Positions 20,008-27,909 of a stretch of 35,192 bases of DNA are shown here, piece by piece (within the stretch, counting starts at the first letter, position 1; each line of letters begins with the position of its first letter). The DNA comes from Streptomyces silaceus (GTDB taxonomy: Bacteria; Actinomycetota; Actinomycetes; Streptomycetales; Streptomycetaceae). The notes beneath the pieces were generated by a model. That model searched no databases, was not told the origin of the DNA, and saw only the letters and a list, made by a program, of their open reading frames with translations. The DNA lies in NCBI RefSeq assembly GCF_001419745.1, contig NZ_LIRJ01000096.1, positions 1 to 35,192 on the forward strand, written 5' to 3'. A program made the translations under genes and the position numbers.

Positions 20008-21252
20008 TCAGGCGTCGTACGGGGTGCTGCCGCGGCGCCCGGTCCACCGCACCCCCGCGGCGTACCACTCGGCGAGTTCCTGGGCGTGCCGCTCGACCTC
20101 CTGGTCGTCGGCGCCGGTCAGGACGTAGGCAGCCAAGTAGTGGGCGGACTTCACGCCCCCCTGGTACGTCGAGCCCACCGTACCCCGCAGGCGTTCCTCC
20201 ACCACGAAGGGCGGGGGATCCTCGGGCAGGGCCGCGAGGGTGGCCCGTTCGGGATAGAAGACGACCCAGCCCGCGCTCCGGCCGGGCGCGACGCCGTGCA
20301 TGCCGGTGTCGGCGGGGGCGCGCGGGTCGACCTGGGCGCGGAACCACTGCTCGTCGAGGCCGAAGCCGGTGGCGGCGCGGATGGCGGGGGAGGTCAGGGC
20401 GCCGCCGGTCCTGCTGCCGATCTCGCACAGCACCAGACGGTCGTCCGGCGTGTGGAAGACCTCCAGGTGGAAGGTGGTGCACTCGGGGGTGGGCAGCGCG
20501 TCGAGGACCGTGCGCGCGTAGCCGATGAGCCGGTCCGTCAGGGGGTGGTCGCGGGTGAGCTGCGCCGAGCCGAGGTAGATCCCGTCGTGGAAGGACAGGC
20601 AGTCGTTGAGGTAGCGCGAGACGAAGGTGGCCACCGGTGCGCCCGCCGCGACGAGCCCGTCCACGACGTACATCCGGCCTTCCACGAATTCTTCCACTTC
20701 GGCATGTTCGGGCAGTCCCTCGGCGAGGAGCCGGGCCAGATCGTCCGGGCCGCGCAGCACCCGGGTGCCGGTGGAACCCGAACCGAGCGCCGGTTTCACC
20801 ACGACGGGATAGCCGTGTTCGCGGACGAAGCCGAGGAGGTCGAAGAGCACGCGTATCGGGGCGAATTCGGGTACTTCGAGGCCGCTTCGGCGCACCAGGG
20901 TCTTCATATGGATCTTGTCGCGGAACGCGAGGGCGCCGGCGTGGTCCTGGCCCGGCACGCCGAGCAGCTCCCGCAGCCGCGCGGCGCGCAGCAGATCGCT
21001 CTCCATGCGGGCGATGACGGCGGCGAAGGGTACACGATCGGCGAGTTCGAGGGCCGCCAGTTCCGTCGCGCCGCTCTCGCGATAGCCGGCGACAGGGACG
21101 GCGTCCGGCACGTGCCGGTACTGCGGGAATTTTTCCTCGGAGACCAGGAGATACGGCCGTACGCCCGTATCGGCGCCCCACTTGTCGTACGGAGTGTCCG
21201 CATAGTCGCTGTCCACAAAAGCCAGAACACGCCGCTCTGCGCCAGATTTCAC
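20008..21252 (-). CDS. ATP-grasp ligase (amide or peptide bond forming), first copy
   Basis: 414 residues. An N-terminal Rossmann-like part is followed by an ATP-grasp fold: a nucleotide-binding Lys region (YPVVVKPALGSGSTG) at about residue 140-165, EEFVEGRMYVVDG, and the Mg-binding segment TFHLEVF...LCEIGSRTGG. It resembles carboxylate-amine ligases of the BacD and biotin-carboxylase-like ATP-grasp group, which activate a carboxylate as acyl phosphate. GTG 21252 was chosen because GGGAGG lies 6 nt upstream; the open frame extends further but without a better start. It is the first gene of the minus-strand operon with the PanE-like gene. The substrate is unknown. It may attach an amino acid to, or cap, the NRPS-independent monomer. 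Confidence 0.85.
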   Translation of the reverse strand: MKSGAERRVLAFVDSDYADTPYDKWGADTGVRPYLLVSEEKFPQYRHVPDAVPVAGYRESGATELAALELADRVPFAAVIARMESDLLRAARLRELLGVPGQDHAGALAFRDKIHMKTLVRRSGLEVPEFAPIRVLFDLLGFVREHGYPVVVKPALGSGSTGTRVLRGPDDLARLLAEGLPEHAEVEEFVEGRMYVVDGLVAAGAPVATFVSRYLNDCLSFHDGIYLGSAQLTRDHPLTDRLIGYARTVLDALPTPECTTFHLEVFHTPDDRLVLCEIGSRTGGALTSPAIRAATGFGLDEQWFRAQVDPRAPADTGMHGVAPGRSAGWVVFYPERATLAALPEDPPPFVVEERLRGTVGSTYQGGVKSAHYLAAYVLTGADDQEVERHAQELAEWYAAGVRWTGRRGSTPYDA

Positions 21253-21352
21253 CCAGCACCTCCCAGGACTCCTGATAAGCGCGCACCCGGCCGCACGCGC
21301 CATCAAGGCTAGAGGCGTGAGCCCAGGTCAGGGCCGTCCTGGCAGATACCCC

Positions 21353-21371
21353 GGCTTTACCTCGGAAAGAT
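21353..21371 (+). promoter_or_regulatory. 19-bp dyad, candidate two-component operator, copy 1
   Basis: GGCTTTACCTCGGAAAGAT matches the reverse complement of the element at 22951-22969 at 16 of 19 positions, including all of the first nine. It is itself an imperfect inverted repeat (CTTT...AAAG arms). It lies in the 194-bp gap between the divergent ATP-grasp and histidine-kinase genes, at the edge of a possible -35 element (TTGTTC, 21371-21376). Its position suits control of both directions. Binding by the nearby CitB-like regulator is inferred. Confidence 0.5.
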
Positions 21372-21399
21372 TGTTCTGCTCATTCTGACCGTGTAGGAA
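21371..21399 (+). promoter_or_regulatory. Possible promoter of the two-component operon
   Basis: TTGTTC (21371-21376), a 17-bp spacer and TAGGAA (21394-21399) resemble the Streptomyces housekeeping pattern TTGACR-N17-TAGRRT, with a good -10 and a weak -35. It would give a leader of about 40 nt that contains the palindrome CAAGATCTTG (21412-21421) before the TTG start at 21447. The adjacent 19-bp dyad would overlap the -35. Confidence 0.3.
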
Positions 21400-21446
21400 G
21401 AACGGTGAACTCAAGATCTTGATCTTGCGCATGTACTGGGGGGAAG

Positions 21447-22121
21447 TTGAAGAACCAACGGATTCTCGATGCAACGCCATCGGCTCACGAGCACGAACTG
21501 GCGAATTACCTGCACACCCTCGCAGGCCTGCTCGATCTGGAAATGTACGCACGGGCGCGGCAGTTCGTCGCGGAGCTCTCCGGCCACCCCGTACCGGAGC
21601 GGGACCGCGCGCCGTCCCCCCGCCCGCCGCGCGAGAGACGGCCCGACGAGCCGCTCCTGCACGCCCTCCTGGCCGGCAAGCGCGCGGCCGCCGCCGAGCG
21701 CGGCGTCACCCTCCGGCTCGCCGACAGCCGGCCGCCCGCCCGCCCCGCCGTCGCCTCGCGCGACCTGGTGACCGTGCTCGGCAACCTCATCGACAACGCT
21801 GTCGACGCGGCGGCCGCACACCCGGCGGCGAAGCCCTTCGCCGAGGTCGGCATGTGGGCGGAGCCCGGCGCCACGGTCCTGAGCGTCGCCGACAACGGCC
21901 CCGGGGTCCCGACCGCCCTGCGCACGGCGGTCTTCCGCGAGGGCTGGTCGACGAAGAAGGCGCCGCCGCACCGCGGCCGCGGGGTCGGCCTCGCGCTCGT
22001 CGACGGCGTCGCGCGCCGCTACGGCGGCTCGGTCCGGCTGACTGAACGGCCCGGCGGCGGGGCCGTGTTCACGGTCCGGCTGCCCCGCAATCCGCCCGTG
22101 GCGGCGGGAGCCGCGCCATGA
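21447..22121 (+). CDS. CitA/DcuS-type histidine kinase lacking any sensor or membrane domain
   Basis: 224 residues. The H-box begins almost at once: His16-Glu17 in HELANYLHTLAGLL, the pattern of citrate/C4-dicarboxylate sensor kinases. A HATPase_c domain follows, with N-box Asn113/Asn117 (NLIDNAVDA), G1 box DNGPG (149-153) and G2 box GRGVGLAL (177-184). TTG 21447 follows GGGGGGAAG, and an in-frame TGA at 21420-21422 rules out a longer protein. Normal CitA/DcuS proteins exceed 500 residues with two membrane helices, a periplasmic PAS and a cytoplasmic PAS; all are missing here. The stop overlaps the response regulator start (ATGA). The kinase is presumably cytosolic and either senses through a partner protein or is constitutively active. 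Remnant status is possible, but the ATPase motifs are intact. Confidence 0.85.
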   Translation: MKNQRILDATPSAHEHELANYLHTLAGLLDLEMYARARQFVAELSGHPVPERDRAPSPRPPRERRPDEPLLHALLAGKRAAAAERGVTLRLADSRPPARPAVASRDLVTVLGNLIDNAVDAAAAHPAAKPFAEVGMWAEPGATVLSVADNGPGVPTALRTAVFREGWSTKKAPPHRGRGVGLALVDGVARRYGGSVRLTERPGGGAVFTVRLPRNPPVAAGAAP

Positions 22122-22798
22122 TCGACGTGCTGGTCGTGGACGACGACTTCTACGTCGCCGAGGTCAACTCCGGTTATGTGTCGCGCGTTCCGGGCTTCCG
22201 TGTCATGGGCCGGGCCCACACGGCCGCCGAGGCGCTGATGGCCGTCGAGCGCGGCGGCGTCGACCTGATGCTGCTCGACCACTACCTCCCCGACGAGGAC
22301 GGGCTGCAACTGGTGCGCAGGCTCCGCAGGCTCGGGCACGAGACCGACGTCATCATGGTCTCGGCGGCCCACGGGGCCGAGCTCGTGCGCTCGGCGCTGC
22401 GCAACGGCGTCCTGCAGTACCTGGTCAAACCGTTCACCTTCGCGGCGCTGCGGGCCAAACTGACGTCGTACGCGCAGATGCGGGACCGTCTCGACGGCTT
22501 CGACTCGCTGGGCCAGGGCGAGGTGGACGAGATCTTCGGCACGCTCCACGCGCCGGTCCGGGCGGAGGTGCCGCCCAAGGGCTACTCGGCGGCGACCACC
22601 GAGCGCATCCGCGACGAACTGCTCCGCGCCGGACGGGCGTTGTCCGCGCAGGAGGTGGCCGACCTCACCGGGGTGAGCCGCTCCACCGCGCAGCGCTACC
22701 TCAAGCACCTCGAGGAGCGCGGCAGCGTCCAACTCGCCCTGAAATACGGGGGTGCCGGACGCCCCGAGCACCACTACGAGTCCGCGCGCTCCCGCTGA
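22118..22798 (+). CDS. CitB/DcuR-type response regulator
   Basis: 226 residues. The receiver domain has the acidic pair Asp8/Asp9, phosphoacceptor Asp54 (MLLDHYLPD), Ser82 and Lys104 (VKPF). A linker is followed by a helix-turn-helix at about 172-200 (LSAQEVADLTGVSRSTAQRYLKHL), as in the CitB/DpiA family. It is translationally coupled to the short kinase and is followed by a strong terminator, so the two genes form a closed unit. It is the only DNA-binding regulator inside the cluster proper. I infer that it binds the 19-bp dyads on either side of this pair and so controls the monomer operon at 23065 and its own promoter region. Confidence 0.93.
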   Translation: MIDVLVVDDDFYVAEVNSGYVSRVPGFRVMGRAHTAAEALMAVERGGVDLMLLDHYLPDEDGLQLVRRLRRLGHETDVIMVSAAHGAELVRSALRNGVLQYLVKPFTFAALRAKLTSYAQMRDRLDGFDSLGQGEVDEIFGTLHAPVRAEVPPKGYSAATTERIRDELLRAGRALSAQEVADLTGVSRSTAQRYLKHLEERGSVQLALKYGGAGRPEHHYESARSR

Positions 22799-22817
22799 GC
22801 CGCCGCCGAGCCCACCC

Positions 22818-22901
22818 GGGACGACACGTCCGGCGCCTGTGCCGGGCACGCCCCGCGCCACCGGGCCCCGCACCCGAAGGGTGCGGGGCCCGTGTCGTCC
22901 C
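22818..22901 (+). terminator. Strong structured terminator after the response regulator
   Basis: The core is a perfect 14-bp stem: CGGGCCCCGCACCC (22862-22875) pairs with GGGTGCGGGGCCCG (22879-22892) around a GAA loop. An outer 10-bp stem (GGGACGACAC at 22818-22827 with GTGTCGTCCC at 22892-22901) and a small hairpin (CCGGC...GCCGG, 22830-22845) could make a three-way junction. There is no T tract, which is common for actinomycete terminators. Confidence 0.8.
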
Positions 22902-22950
22902 GTTGGCGCAATCCGGCCGTTACTGCCTGGTAATCAAAAGAAGCAGAAGG

Positions 22951-22969
22951 GGCTTTCCGCGGTAAAGCC
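22951..22969 (+). promoter_or_regulatory. 19-bp dyad, candidate two-component operator, copy 2
   Basis: GGCTTTCCGCGGTAAAGCC is an imperfect inverted repeat (GGCTTT...AAAGCC arms) about 95 bp upstream of the monomer operon start at 23065. Its reverse complement matches the element at 21353-21371 at 16 of 19 positions. A second small inverted repeat, TTAC-6-GTAA (22920-22933), lies just upstream. The position fits an activator or repressor site for the operon starting with the flavin monooxygenase. Confidence 0.5.
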
Positions 22970-23064
22970 ACAGTGCACGCAGAACCGTGTCCCCGGTCGG
23001 CCGCTGATCTAGTGTCCGTCTCGATCCCAAGCTCCTCACCTGCAAGGACACCGGAGACCTGACT

Positions 23065-24444
23065 ATGGGCGTGACACGCCGTACGCTCCGTCTGGGGGCC
23101 TTCCTGCTGGCTCCCGGCTACCACGTCGCCTCCTGGCGGCACCCCACGGCCCACGCGGACGGCGGCCTGGACTTCGCGCACTACCGCGACCTTCTGCACA
23201 CCGCCGAGCGCGGCAAGTTCGACATGTTCTTCGTCGCCGACGGCGTCGGCATCCGCACGCCGTACCGCGATGCCGACGACCTGAGCCGCTGGGGCCGCTT
23301 CCTCCAGTTCGACCCGCTGACGCTGCTGTCCGCGCTCGCCGTGCACACCACGCACATCGGGCTCGCGGCGACCGCGTCGACGACGTACAACGAACCGTTC
23401 CACATCGCGCGGAAGTTCGCCTCGATCGACCACCTCAGCGCCGGCCGGGCCGCCTGGAACATCGTCACCTCGGTGACGGACGCCGAGGCGAAGAACTTCA
23501 ACCGCGACGCCCAGCCCGACCACGGCTCGCGCTACCAGCGCGCCAGGGAGTTCATGGAGGTCGTCACCGGCCTCTGGGACAGCTGGGACGACGACGCGTT
23601 CGGCTACGACAAGGCGTCCGGGCGCTACTTCGACCCCGACAAGCTGCACGTCCTCGACCACAAGGGCGAGCACTTCTCGGTGCGCGGTCCGCTCAACGTG
23701 GCCCGCCCGCCGCAGGGTTACCCCGTCCTCATCCAGGCGGGCGCCTCCGCGGACGGCCAGGACTTCGCCGCCCGCTGGGCCGAGGTGGTGTTCACCGCCG
23801 CCCAGACCCTGGACGAGGCGCGGACGTTCTACCGCGGCATCAAGCGGCAGGCCGCCGCCTACGGGCGCGACGGCGACCAGATGAAGGTGATGCCCGGCCT
23901 CTTCCCCGTGATCGGCCGCACGCGCGCCGAGGCCGAGGACAAGTACGCCGTGCTCCAGGACCTGGTCGACCCCGTCGTCGGCCTCGGACTGCTCACCCAG
24001 CTCCTCGGCGACATCGACATCTCGGGCTTCCCGCTGGACGAGCCGCTGCCCGAACTGCCGCCCACCCAGGGCAGCACGAGCCGCCAGCAGCTCGTCTACG
24101 ACAAGGCCCGCCGCGAGGGCCTCACGATCAGGGAGCTGTACCAGTCGCTCACCGGGGGCCGCGGACACCGCATCGTCATCGGCACCCCGCAGGACGTCGC
24201 CGACCTCATGGAGGAGTGGTTCACCGGGGAGGCCGCCGACGGCTTCAACGTCATGCCGCCCGTGCTCCCCGAGGGCCTGGACGACTTCGTCGACCTCGTC
24301 GTGCCCGAACTGCAGCGCCGGGGTCTGTTCCGCACCGAGTACGAGAGCACCACCCTGCGCGGAAACCTCGGCATCGACCGGCCCGCCCGCGGCGCCGCCG
24401 CCGAGCTCCCGCTCGGCACGGGCCCGTTCCAAGTCCAGGAGTGA
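23065..24444 (+). CDS. NtaA/SnaA/DszA-type FMNH2-dependent monooxygenase (luciferase-like superfamily)
   Basis: 459 residues, full length for the NtaA/SnaA/DszA subgroup. Hallmarks include LRLGAFLLAPGYHVASWRHP at the start, FFVADGVG, TASTTYNEPFHIARKFASIDHLS, AAWNIVTS, and the NtaA-type segment PDHGSRYQRAREF. These enzymes use FMNH2 from a separate flavin reductase plus O2, and act on C-N, C-S or N centres. The likely partner is the flavin reductase at 33117. ATG 23065 is preceded by GGAGA. It is the first gene of the large monomer operon, directly downstream of the dyad. The substrate is unknown; N-hydroxylation or oxidative C-N cleavage of a pathway amine are the main options. Confidence 0.88.
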   Translation: MGVTRRTLRLGAFLLAPGYHVASWRHPTAHADGGLDFAHYRDLLHTAERGKFDMFFVADGVGIRTPYRDADDLSRWGRFLQFDPLTLLSALAVHTTHIGLAATASTTYNEPFHIARKFASIDHLSAGRAAWNIVTSVTDAEAKNFNRDAQPDHGSRYQRAREFMEVVTGLWDSWDDDAFGYDKASGRYFDPDKLHVLDHKGEHFSVRGPLNVARPPQGYPVLIQAGASADGQDFAARWAEVVFTAAQTLDEARTFYRGIKRQAAAYGRDGDQMKVMPGLFPVIGRTRAEAEDKYAVLQDLVDPVVGLGLLTQLLGDIDISGFPLDEPLPELPPTQGSTSRQQLVYDKARREGLTIRELYQSLTGGRGHRIVIGTPQDVADLMEEWFTGEAADGFNVMPPVLPEGLDDFVDLVVPELQRRGLFRTEYESTTLRGNLGIDRPARGAAAELPLGTGPFQVQE

Positions 24445-24453
24445 GGACACCTC

Positions 24454-25623
24454 ATGCCGTCCTTCGGTAGAACCCTCAGCGAGATACCGCCCTCCCCGCT
24501 GGTGACGGTCGACCGGCTGCTGCGCTCCGGCGCGCACGCCGAACCGGTGCCGCTCCAGCAGGGCAAGACCGTCTTCGAGCCGTGTGTACGGCCCGGCCCC
24601 TGGGAGCGCGCCGAGTTCGGCATCGCGGCCCACGAGCACGCGCCGCCCGCCGGAGTGCCCGCGCTGCGCGCGGCGTTCGCCGACGCCGCCGGCCGACGCC
24701 GGGGCACCGACGTCGACCCCGGCCAGATCCTGGTGACCAGCGGTGCCACGCACGCCATCGCGGTGACCCTGCACGCGATCCTGGCGCCGGGCGACGAGGT
24801 CCTCATCCTCTCCCCGCAGTGGCTGTTCGCCACCGGCCTGGTGTGGGCGGCCGGCGGGACGCCCCGCGAGGTGCCGGTCTTCCTGGAGCTGAGCGAGGAC
24901 CCCGGCTTCGACTTCATCGCCGCGATCGAGCGGGCCGTCGGCCCGCGCACCCGGGCGATCTACTTCAACAACCCCAACAACCCCACCGGTTTCCGCCTCG
25001 ACGAGCGGGCCCTGGGCGCGCTCGCCGCGCTGGCCGAGCGGCACGACCTGTGGCTCATCGCCGACAACGCGTACGAGAACTACGACTTCGGCGACGACGG
25101 CTTCCTCGACACGGCGACCGTCCCCGGCGCCGCCGAGCGCACCTTCTCGGTGCACAGCTGCAGCAAGACGTACGCGATGCCCGGCGCCCGCGTCGGCCAT
25201 CTGATCTCGCCGCCCGGCGCGGAGGAGATCCTCACCAAGTGGTCGCTGCACACGCTGTACTCGGTGTCCACGGCCGCGCAGTACACCGCGTTCAAGGCGC
25301 TCGCCACACCCGCCGACGAGCTCGCGCGGCGCCGGGCGGCGGCGGAGCGCGCCTGGCACCGCGCGGACGCCGCCCTGGAGATCCCGCACACGCGCGTCAC
25401 CGGCGGCCTCTACACCTTCCTCGACCTGGCCCGCTACGGCGACGGCGAGGAGTTCGTGCGCCGCTGCGCCGAGGCGGGGGTGGGACTCGCGCCGGGCCGC
25501 GTGTTCGGCGCGCACTGCGACGGCTGGGCCCGGCTCTGCTTCACCGCGGCGCCCGAAGAGGCCGTCGAGGACGCCATCGGCCGTATCAACAAGATCTACT
25601 GGGAGGGCGGCCGTGACCGTTGA
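24454..25623 (+). CDS. Class I/II pyridoxal-phosphate aminotransferase
   Basis: 389 residues, fold type I. TSGATHAI marks the phosphate-binding region; the conserved NNPNNPTG and IADNAYENYDF hold the Asn/Asp/Tyr contacts to the cofactor. The PLP lysine is Lys238 in SCSKTYAMPGARVGH. It resembles aspartate/branched-chain alpha-keto acid aminotransferases of biosynthetic pathways. It starts 9 bp after the monooxygenase and its end overlaps the PanB-like gene by 11 bp. In context it most likely converts an alpha-keto acid, such as the PanB-like product, to an alpha-amino acid, or works in the opposite direction to supply the keto acid. Confidence 0.9.
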   Translation: MPSFGRTLSEIPPSPLVTVDRLLRSGAHAEPVPLQQGKTVFEPCVRPGPWERAEFGIAAHEHAPPAGVPALRAAFADAAGRRRGTDVDPGQILVTSGATHAIAVTLHAILAPGDEVLILSPQWLFATGLVWAAGGTPREVPVFLELSEDPGFDFIAAIERAVGPRTRAIYFNNPNNPTGFRLDERALGALAALAERHDLWLIADNAYENYDFGDDGFLDTATVPGAAERTFSVHSCSKTYAMPGARVGHLISPPGAEEILTKWSLHTLYSVSTAAQYTAFKALATPADELARRRAAAERAWHRADAALEIPHTRVTGGLYTFLDLARYGDGEEFVRRCAEAGVGLAPGRVFGAHCDGWARLCFTAAPEEAVEDAIGRINKIYWEGGRDR

Positions 25624-26587
25624 CACCACCGTGGCCGGTCCGGCCGCGGCTTCCGCGCTGGCCCCGTACCTGCACCGGTACGCGAGCCCGGCGCAGCTCG
25701 GACTCAAGATCAACGCGTACCGGGGCTACGAGATCGAGGGCCTCGCCGAAGCCCTGCGCGCACCGGACCTGCACGACGCCCCCGTCGAATGCGTGATGGT
25801 CGGCGACTCCTACTTCATGACCCACCTGGGCCGCGCCGGCACCACGCTGACCGGCGCCGACGAGCAGGAGTGGGGCCTTGCCACCCTCACCGGCCTGGTG
25901 GCCGAGGTGCGCAAGGCCCTGGACGCCGCATTCCCCTCCGGGAAGCGGCCGTTCCTCCTCGCCGACCTGCCGGACGGGGCGACCCGCGACACCGCCACGG
26001 CCCGCACCGCCGCCGACCGGTTCGTCGCGGCCGGCGCGGACGCGGTCAAGATCGAGGTGGCGGGCGAGGGCGAGTTCGCCTGCATCGAGGCGGTGGCCGC
26101 GACCGGCACCCCGACCCTCGCCCACCTCGGCTACACCCCGCAGAGCGGCGGCCTGACCCGGCACGGCGACGCCCTCGACGGCGCGCTCGCCCTCTTCGCG
26201 CAGGCCCGCAGGGCCCGGTCAGCGGGCGGCTGCGGCCTGATCGTCGAGATGGTCAGCGAGGCCGTGAACCAGGCCCTGAGCCGGCCGCACCCCGAAGGCC
26301 TGCCGCTGTACTCGGTGTTCAGCGGCCGGGCCCGCTGGGGCGGCCAGAGCCTCAACCTGTGGGACGCCGTCGTACGCCCCGTGCCCGGCGGCCGCTACTT
26401 CCCGCCGACCCCGGTGATCGACGCCGCCGAGGTGGCCGAGCGCTACACCCCGGAGCTGATCGCCGACCGGATGCGCGAGCTGGTCCGGCTCAGCCTCGCC
26501 GGCTGGTTCCCGCTCTCCCCGCGCACCGCACTGACCCCCCGCGAGACGGCCGAGATCACCGGCATCGACCCCTGGAGTGCCTCATGA
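25613..26587 (+). CDS. PanB-like ketopantoate hydroxymethyltransferase homologue (divergent, pathway-specific)
   Basis: 324 residues against about 265-280 for housekeeping PanB. The family's metal and catalytic residues can be placed: Asp65 (MVGDSYFM), Asp118 (LLADLPDG), Glu148 (VKIEVAGE, KIEGG in PanB), His171 (AHLGYTPQSGG) and Glu212 (LIVEMVSEAV). PanB transfers a hydroxymethyl group from 5,10-methylene-tetrahydrofolate to the beta carbon of an alpha-keto acid. The changed residues around the Asp65 and Glu148 motifs and the extended C-terminal third suggest a different substrate from ketoisovalerate. GTG 25613 follows GGGAGG inside the end of the aminotransferase gene, and the stop overlaps the next gene as ATGA. 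I infer that it makes the carbon skeleton of an unusual amino acid. Confidence 0.85.
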   Translation: MTVDTTVAGPAAASALAPYLHRYASPAQLGLKINAYRGYEIEGLAEALRAPDLHDAPVECVMVGDSYFMTHLGRAGTTLTGADEQEWGLATLTGLVAEVRKALDAAFPSGKRPFLLADLPDGATRDTATARTAADRFVAAGADAVKIEVAGEGEFACIEAVAATGTPTLAHLGYTPQSGGLTRHGDALDGALALFAQARRARSAGGCGLIVEMVSEAVNQALSRPHPEGLPLYSVFSGRARWGGQSLNLWDAVVRPVPGGRYFPPTPVIDAAEVAERYTPELIADRMRELVRLSLAGWFPLSPRTALTPRETAEITGIDPWSAS

Positions 26588-27909
26588 CCACCGCCGAACC
26601 GGTCACCGCCGCACAGGTGACCCCCGGATCGGACACGGCCGTCTTCGACGAGCTCGAATCGGCCGTTCGCACCTACTGCCGGCGCTTCCCCGCCGTGTTC
26701 ACCCGCGCGTCGGGACACCGGATGTGGGACGCGGACGGCCGCGAGTACATCGACTTCCTCTCGGGCGCGGGCGCCCTGAACTACGGCCACAACCCGCCCG
26801 AGGTCCGCGCCGCGCTCATCGACTACCTCCAGGCCGACGGACCGGTCCACGGCCTCGACCTGCACACCGGCGCCAAGGCCGCGTTCCTGCACCGCTTCCG
26901 CGAGGTGGTGCTCGCGCCGCGCGGGCTCGACCACCGGGTGCAGTTCACCGGACCGACCGGCACCAACGCCGTCGAGGCGGCGTTCAAGACGGCCCGCAGG
27001 GTCACCGGACGCACCGACATCATCGCCTTCACCGGCGGCTTCCACGGCCTCTCGCTCGGCGCGCTCGCCGCGTCCGCGACCTCCTTCAAGCGCGGCGCGG
27101 CCGGCGTGCCGCTCGGCCACGTCACGCGCATGCCCTACGAGGGGTACGCGGGCGACGGCGTCGACACCATCGACCTCCTCACCCGCATGCTCGACGACCC
27201 GGGCAGCGGCATCGACCTGCCCGCCGCCTTCGTGGTGGAGACCGTGCAGGGCGAGGGCGGCCTCGCGGCGGCGAGCGCGCCGTGGCTGCGTCGGCTCGCC
27301 GACGTGGCGCGCGAGCGCGGCATCCTGCTGATCGTCGACGACATCCAGGCCGGGTGCGGGCGCACCGGCACCTTCTTCAGCTTCGAAGAGGCGGGCATCG
27401 TCCCCGACCTGATCTGCCTGTCCAAGTCCATCAGCGGCTTCGGCCTGCCGATGGCCCTCGTCCTGGTCCGCCCCGAGCTCGACCAGCTGGGCCCCGGCGA
27501 GCACAGCGGCACCTTCCGCGGCAACAACCTCGCCTTCGTCACCGCCACGGCCTGCCTGGACCGCTGGGCGGACCCGGAGTTCGCCGCCCGGGTGCTGCGC
27601 AACGCCGCGGCCCTGGAGGAGCGGCTCACCGAGCTCGCCGCCGCGTTCTCCGACCTCGGCTGCGCCGTCGTCGGCCGCGGCCTGATCCGCGGCCTCGCCT
27701 TCACCGACCCGGCGCTCGCCGACAAGGTGTCGCGCGCCGCCTTCACGCGCGGGCTCCTGGTGGAGACGTCCGGCGCCCGCGGCCAGGTCCTCAAGATCAT
27801 GCCGCCGATCGTGGCGGACGCCGGGGAACTGGCCCCCGGCCTCTCCCTCCTCGCCGACGCCGTCGCGGCGGCCGCGGCAGACCACGCATCCGAAGGGGAC
27901 CCCCGTTGA
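26584..27909 (+). CDS. EctB-like class III aminotransferase (diaminobutyrate-2-oxoglutarate family)
   Basis: 441 residues. The sequence is strongly EctB-like: FLSGAGALNYGHNPPEVR, GLDLHTGAK, FTGPTGTNAVEAAFKTAR, VETVQGEGG, VDDIQAGCGRTGTFFSFE, and PLP Lys281 in LSKSISGFGLPMAL. EctB transfers the amino group from glutamate to aspartate semialdehyde, giving 2,4-diaminobutyrate. No EctA or EctC gene is nearby, so ectoine synthesis is unlikely. The gene lies between the PanB-like and AurF-like genes with 4-bp overlaps on both sides. I infer that it aminates a terminal aldehyde, either aspartate semialdehyde or the oxidised hydroxymethyl group added by the PanB homologue, and passes the amine to the N-oxygenase. 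Confidence 0.9.
   Translation: MTTAEPVTAAQVTPGSDTAVFDELESAVRTYCRRFPAVFTRASGHRMWDADGREYIDFLSGAGALNYGHNPPEVRAALIDYLQADGPVHGLDLHTGAKAAFLHRFREVVLAPRGLDHRVQFTGPTGTNAVEAAFKTARRVTGRTDIIAFTGGFHGLSLGALAASATSFKRGAAGVPLGHVTRMPYEGYAGDGVDTIDLLTRMLDDPGSGIDLPAAFVVETVQGEGGLAAASAPWLRRLADVARERGILLIVDDIQAGCGRTGTFFSFEEAGIVPDLICLSKSISGFGLPMALVLVRPELDQLGPGEHSGTFRGNNLAFVTATACLDRWADPEFAARVLRNAAALEERLTELAAAFSDLGCAVVGRGLIRGLAFTDPALADKVSRAAFTRGLLVETSGARGQVLKIMPPIVADAGELAPGLSLLADAVAAAAADHASEGDPR

Noticed and set aside
18982..26587. PanE-like and PanB-like genes as the host's normal pantothenate genes
   Set aside because: They lie in separate operons interleaved with cluster genes, there is no panC or panD, and the PanB homologue is longer with altered motifs. 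It is not excluded until the whole genome is checked.
26584..27909. Ectoine biosynthesis
   Set aside because: Only the EctB-like gene is present. EctA, EctC and EctD are absent and the neighbours point to another pathway.
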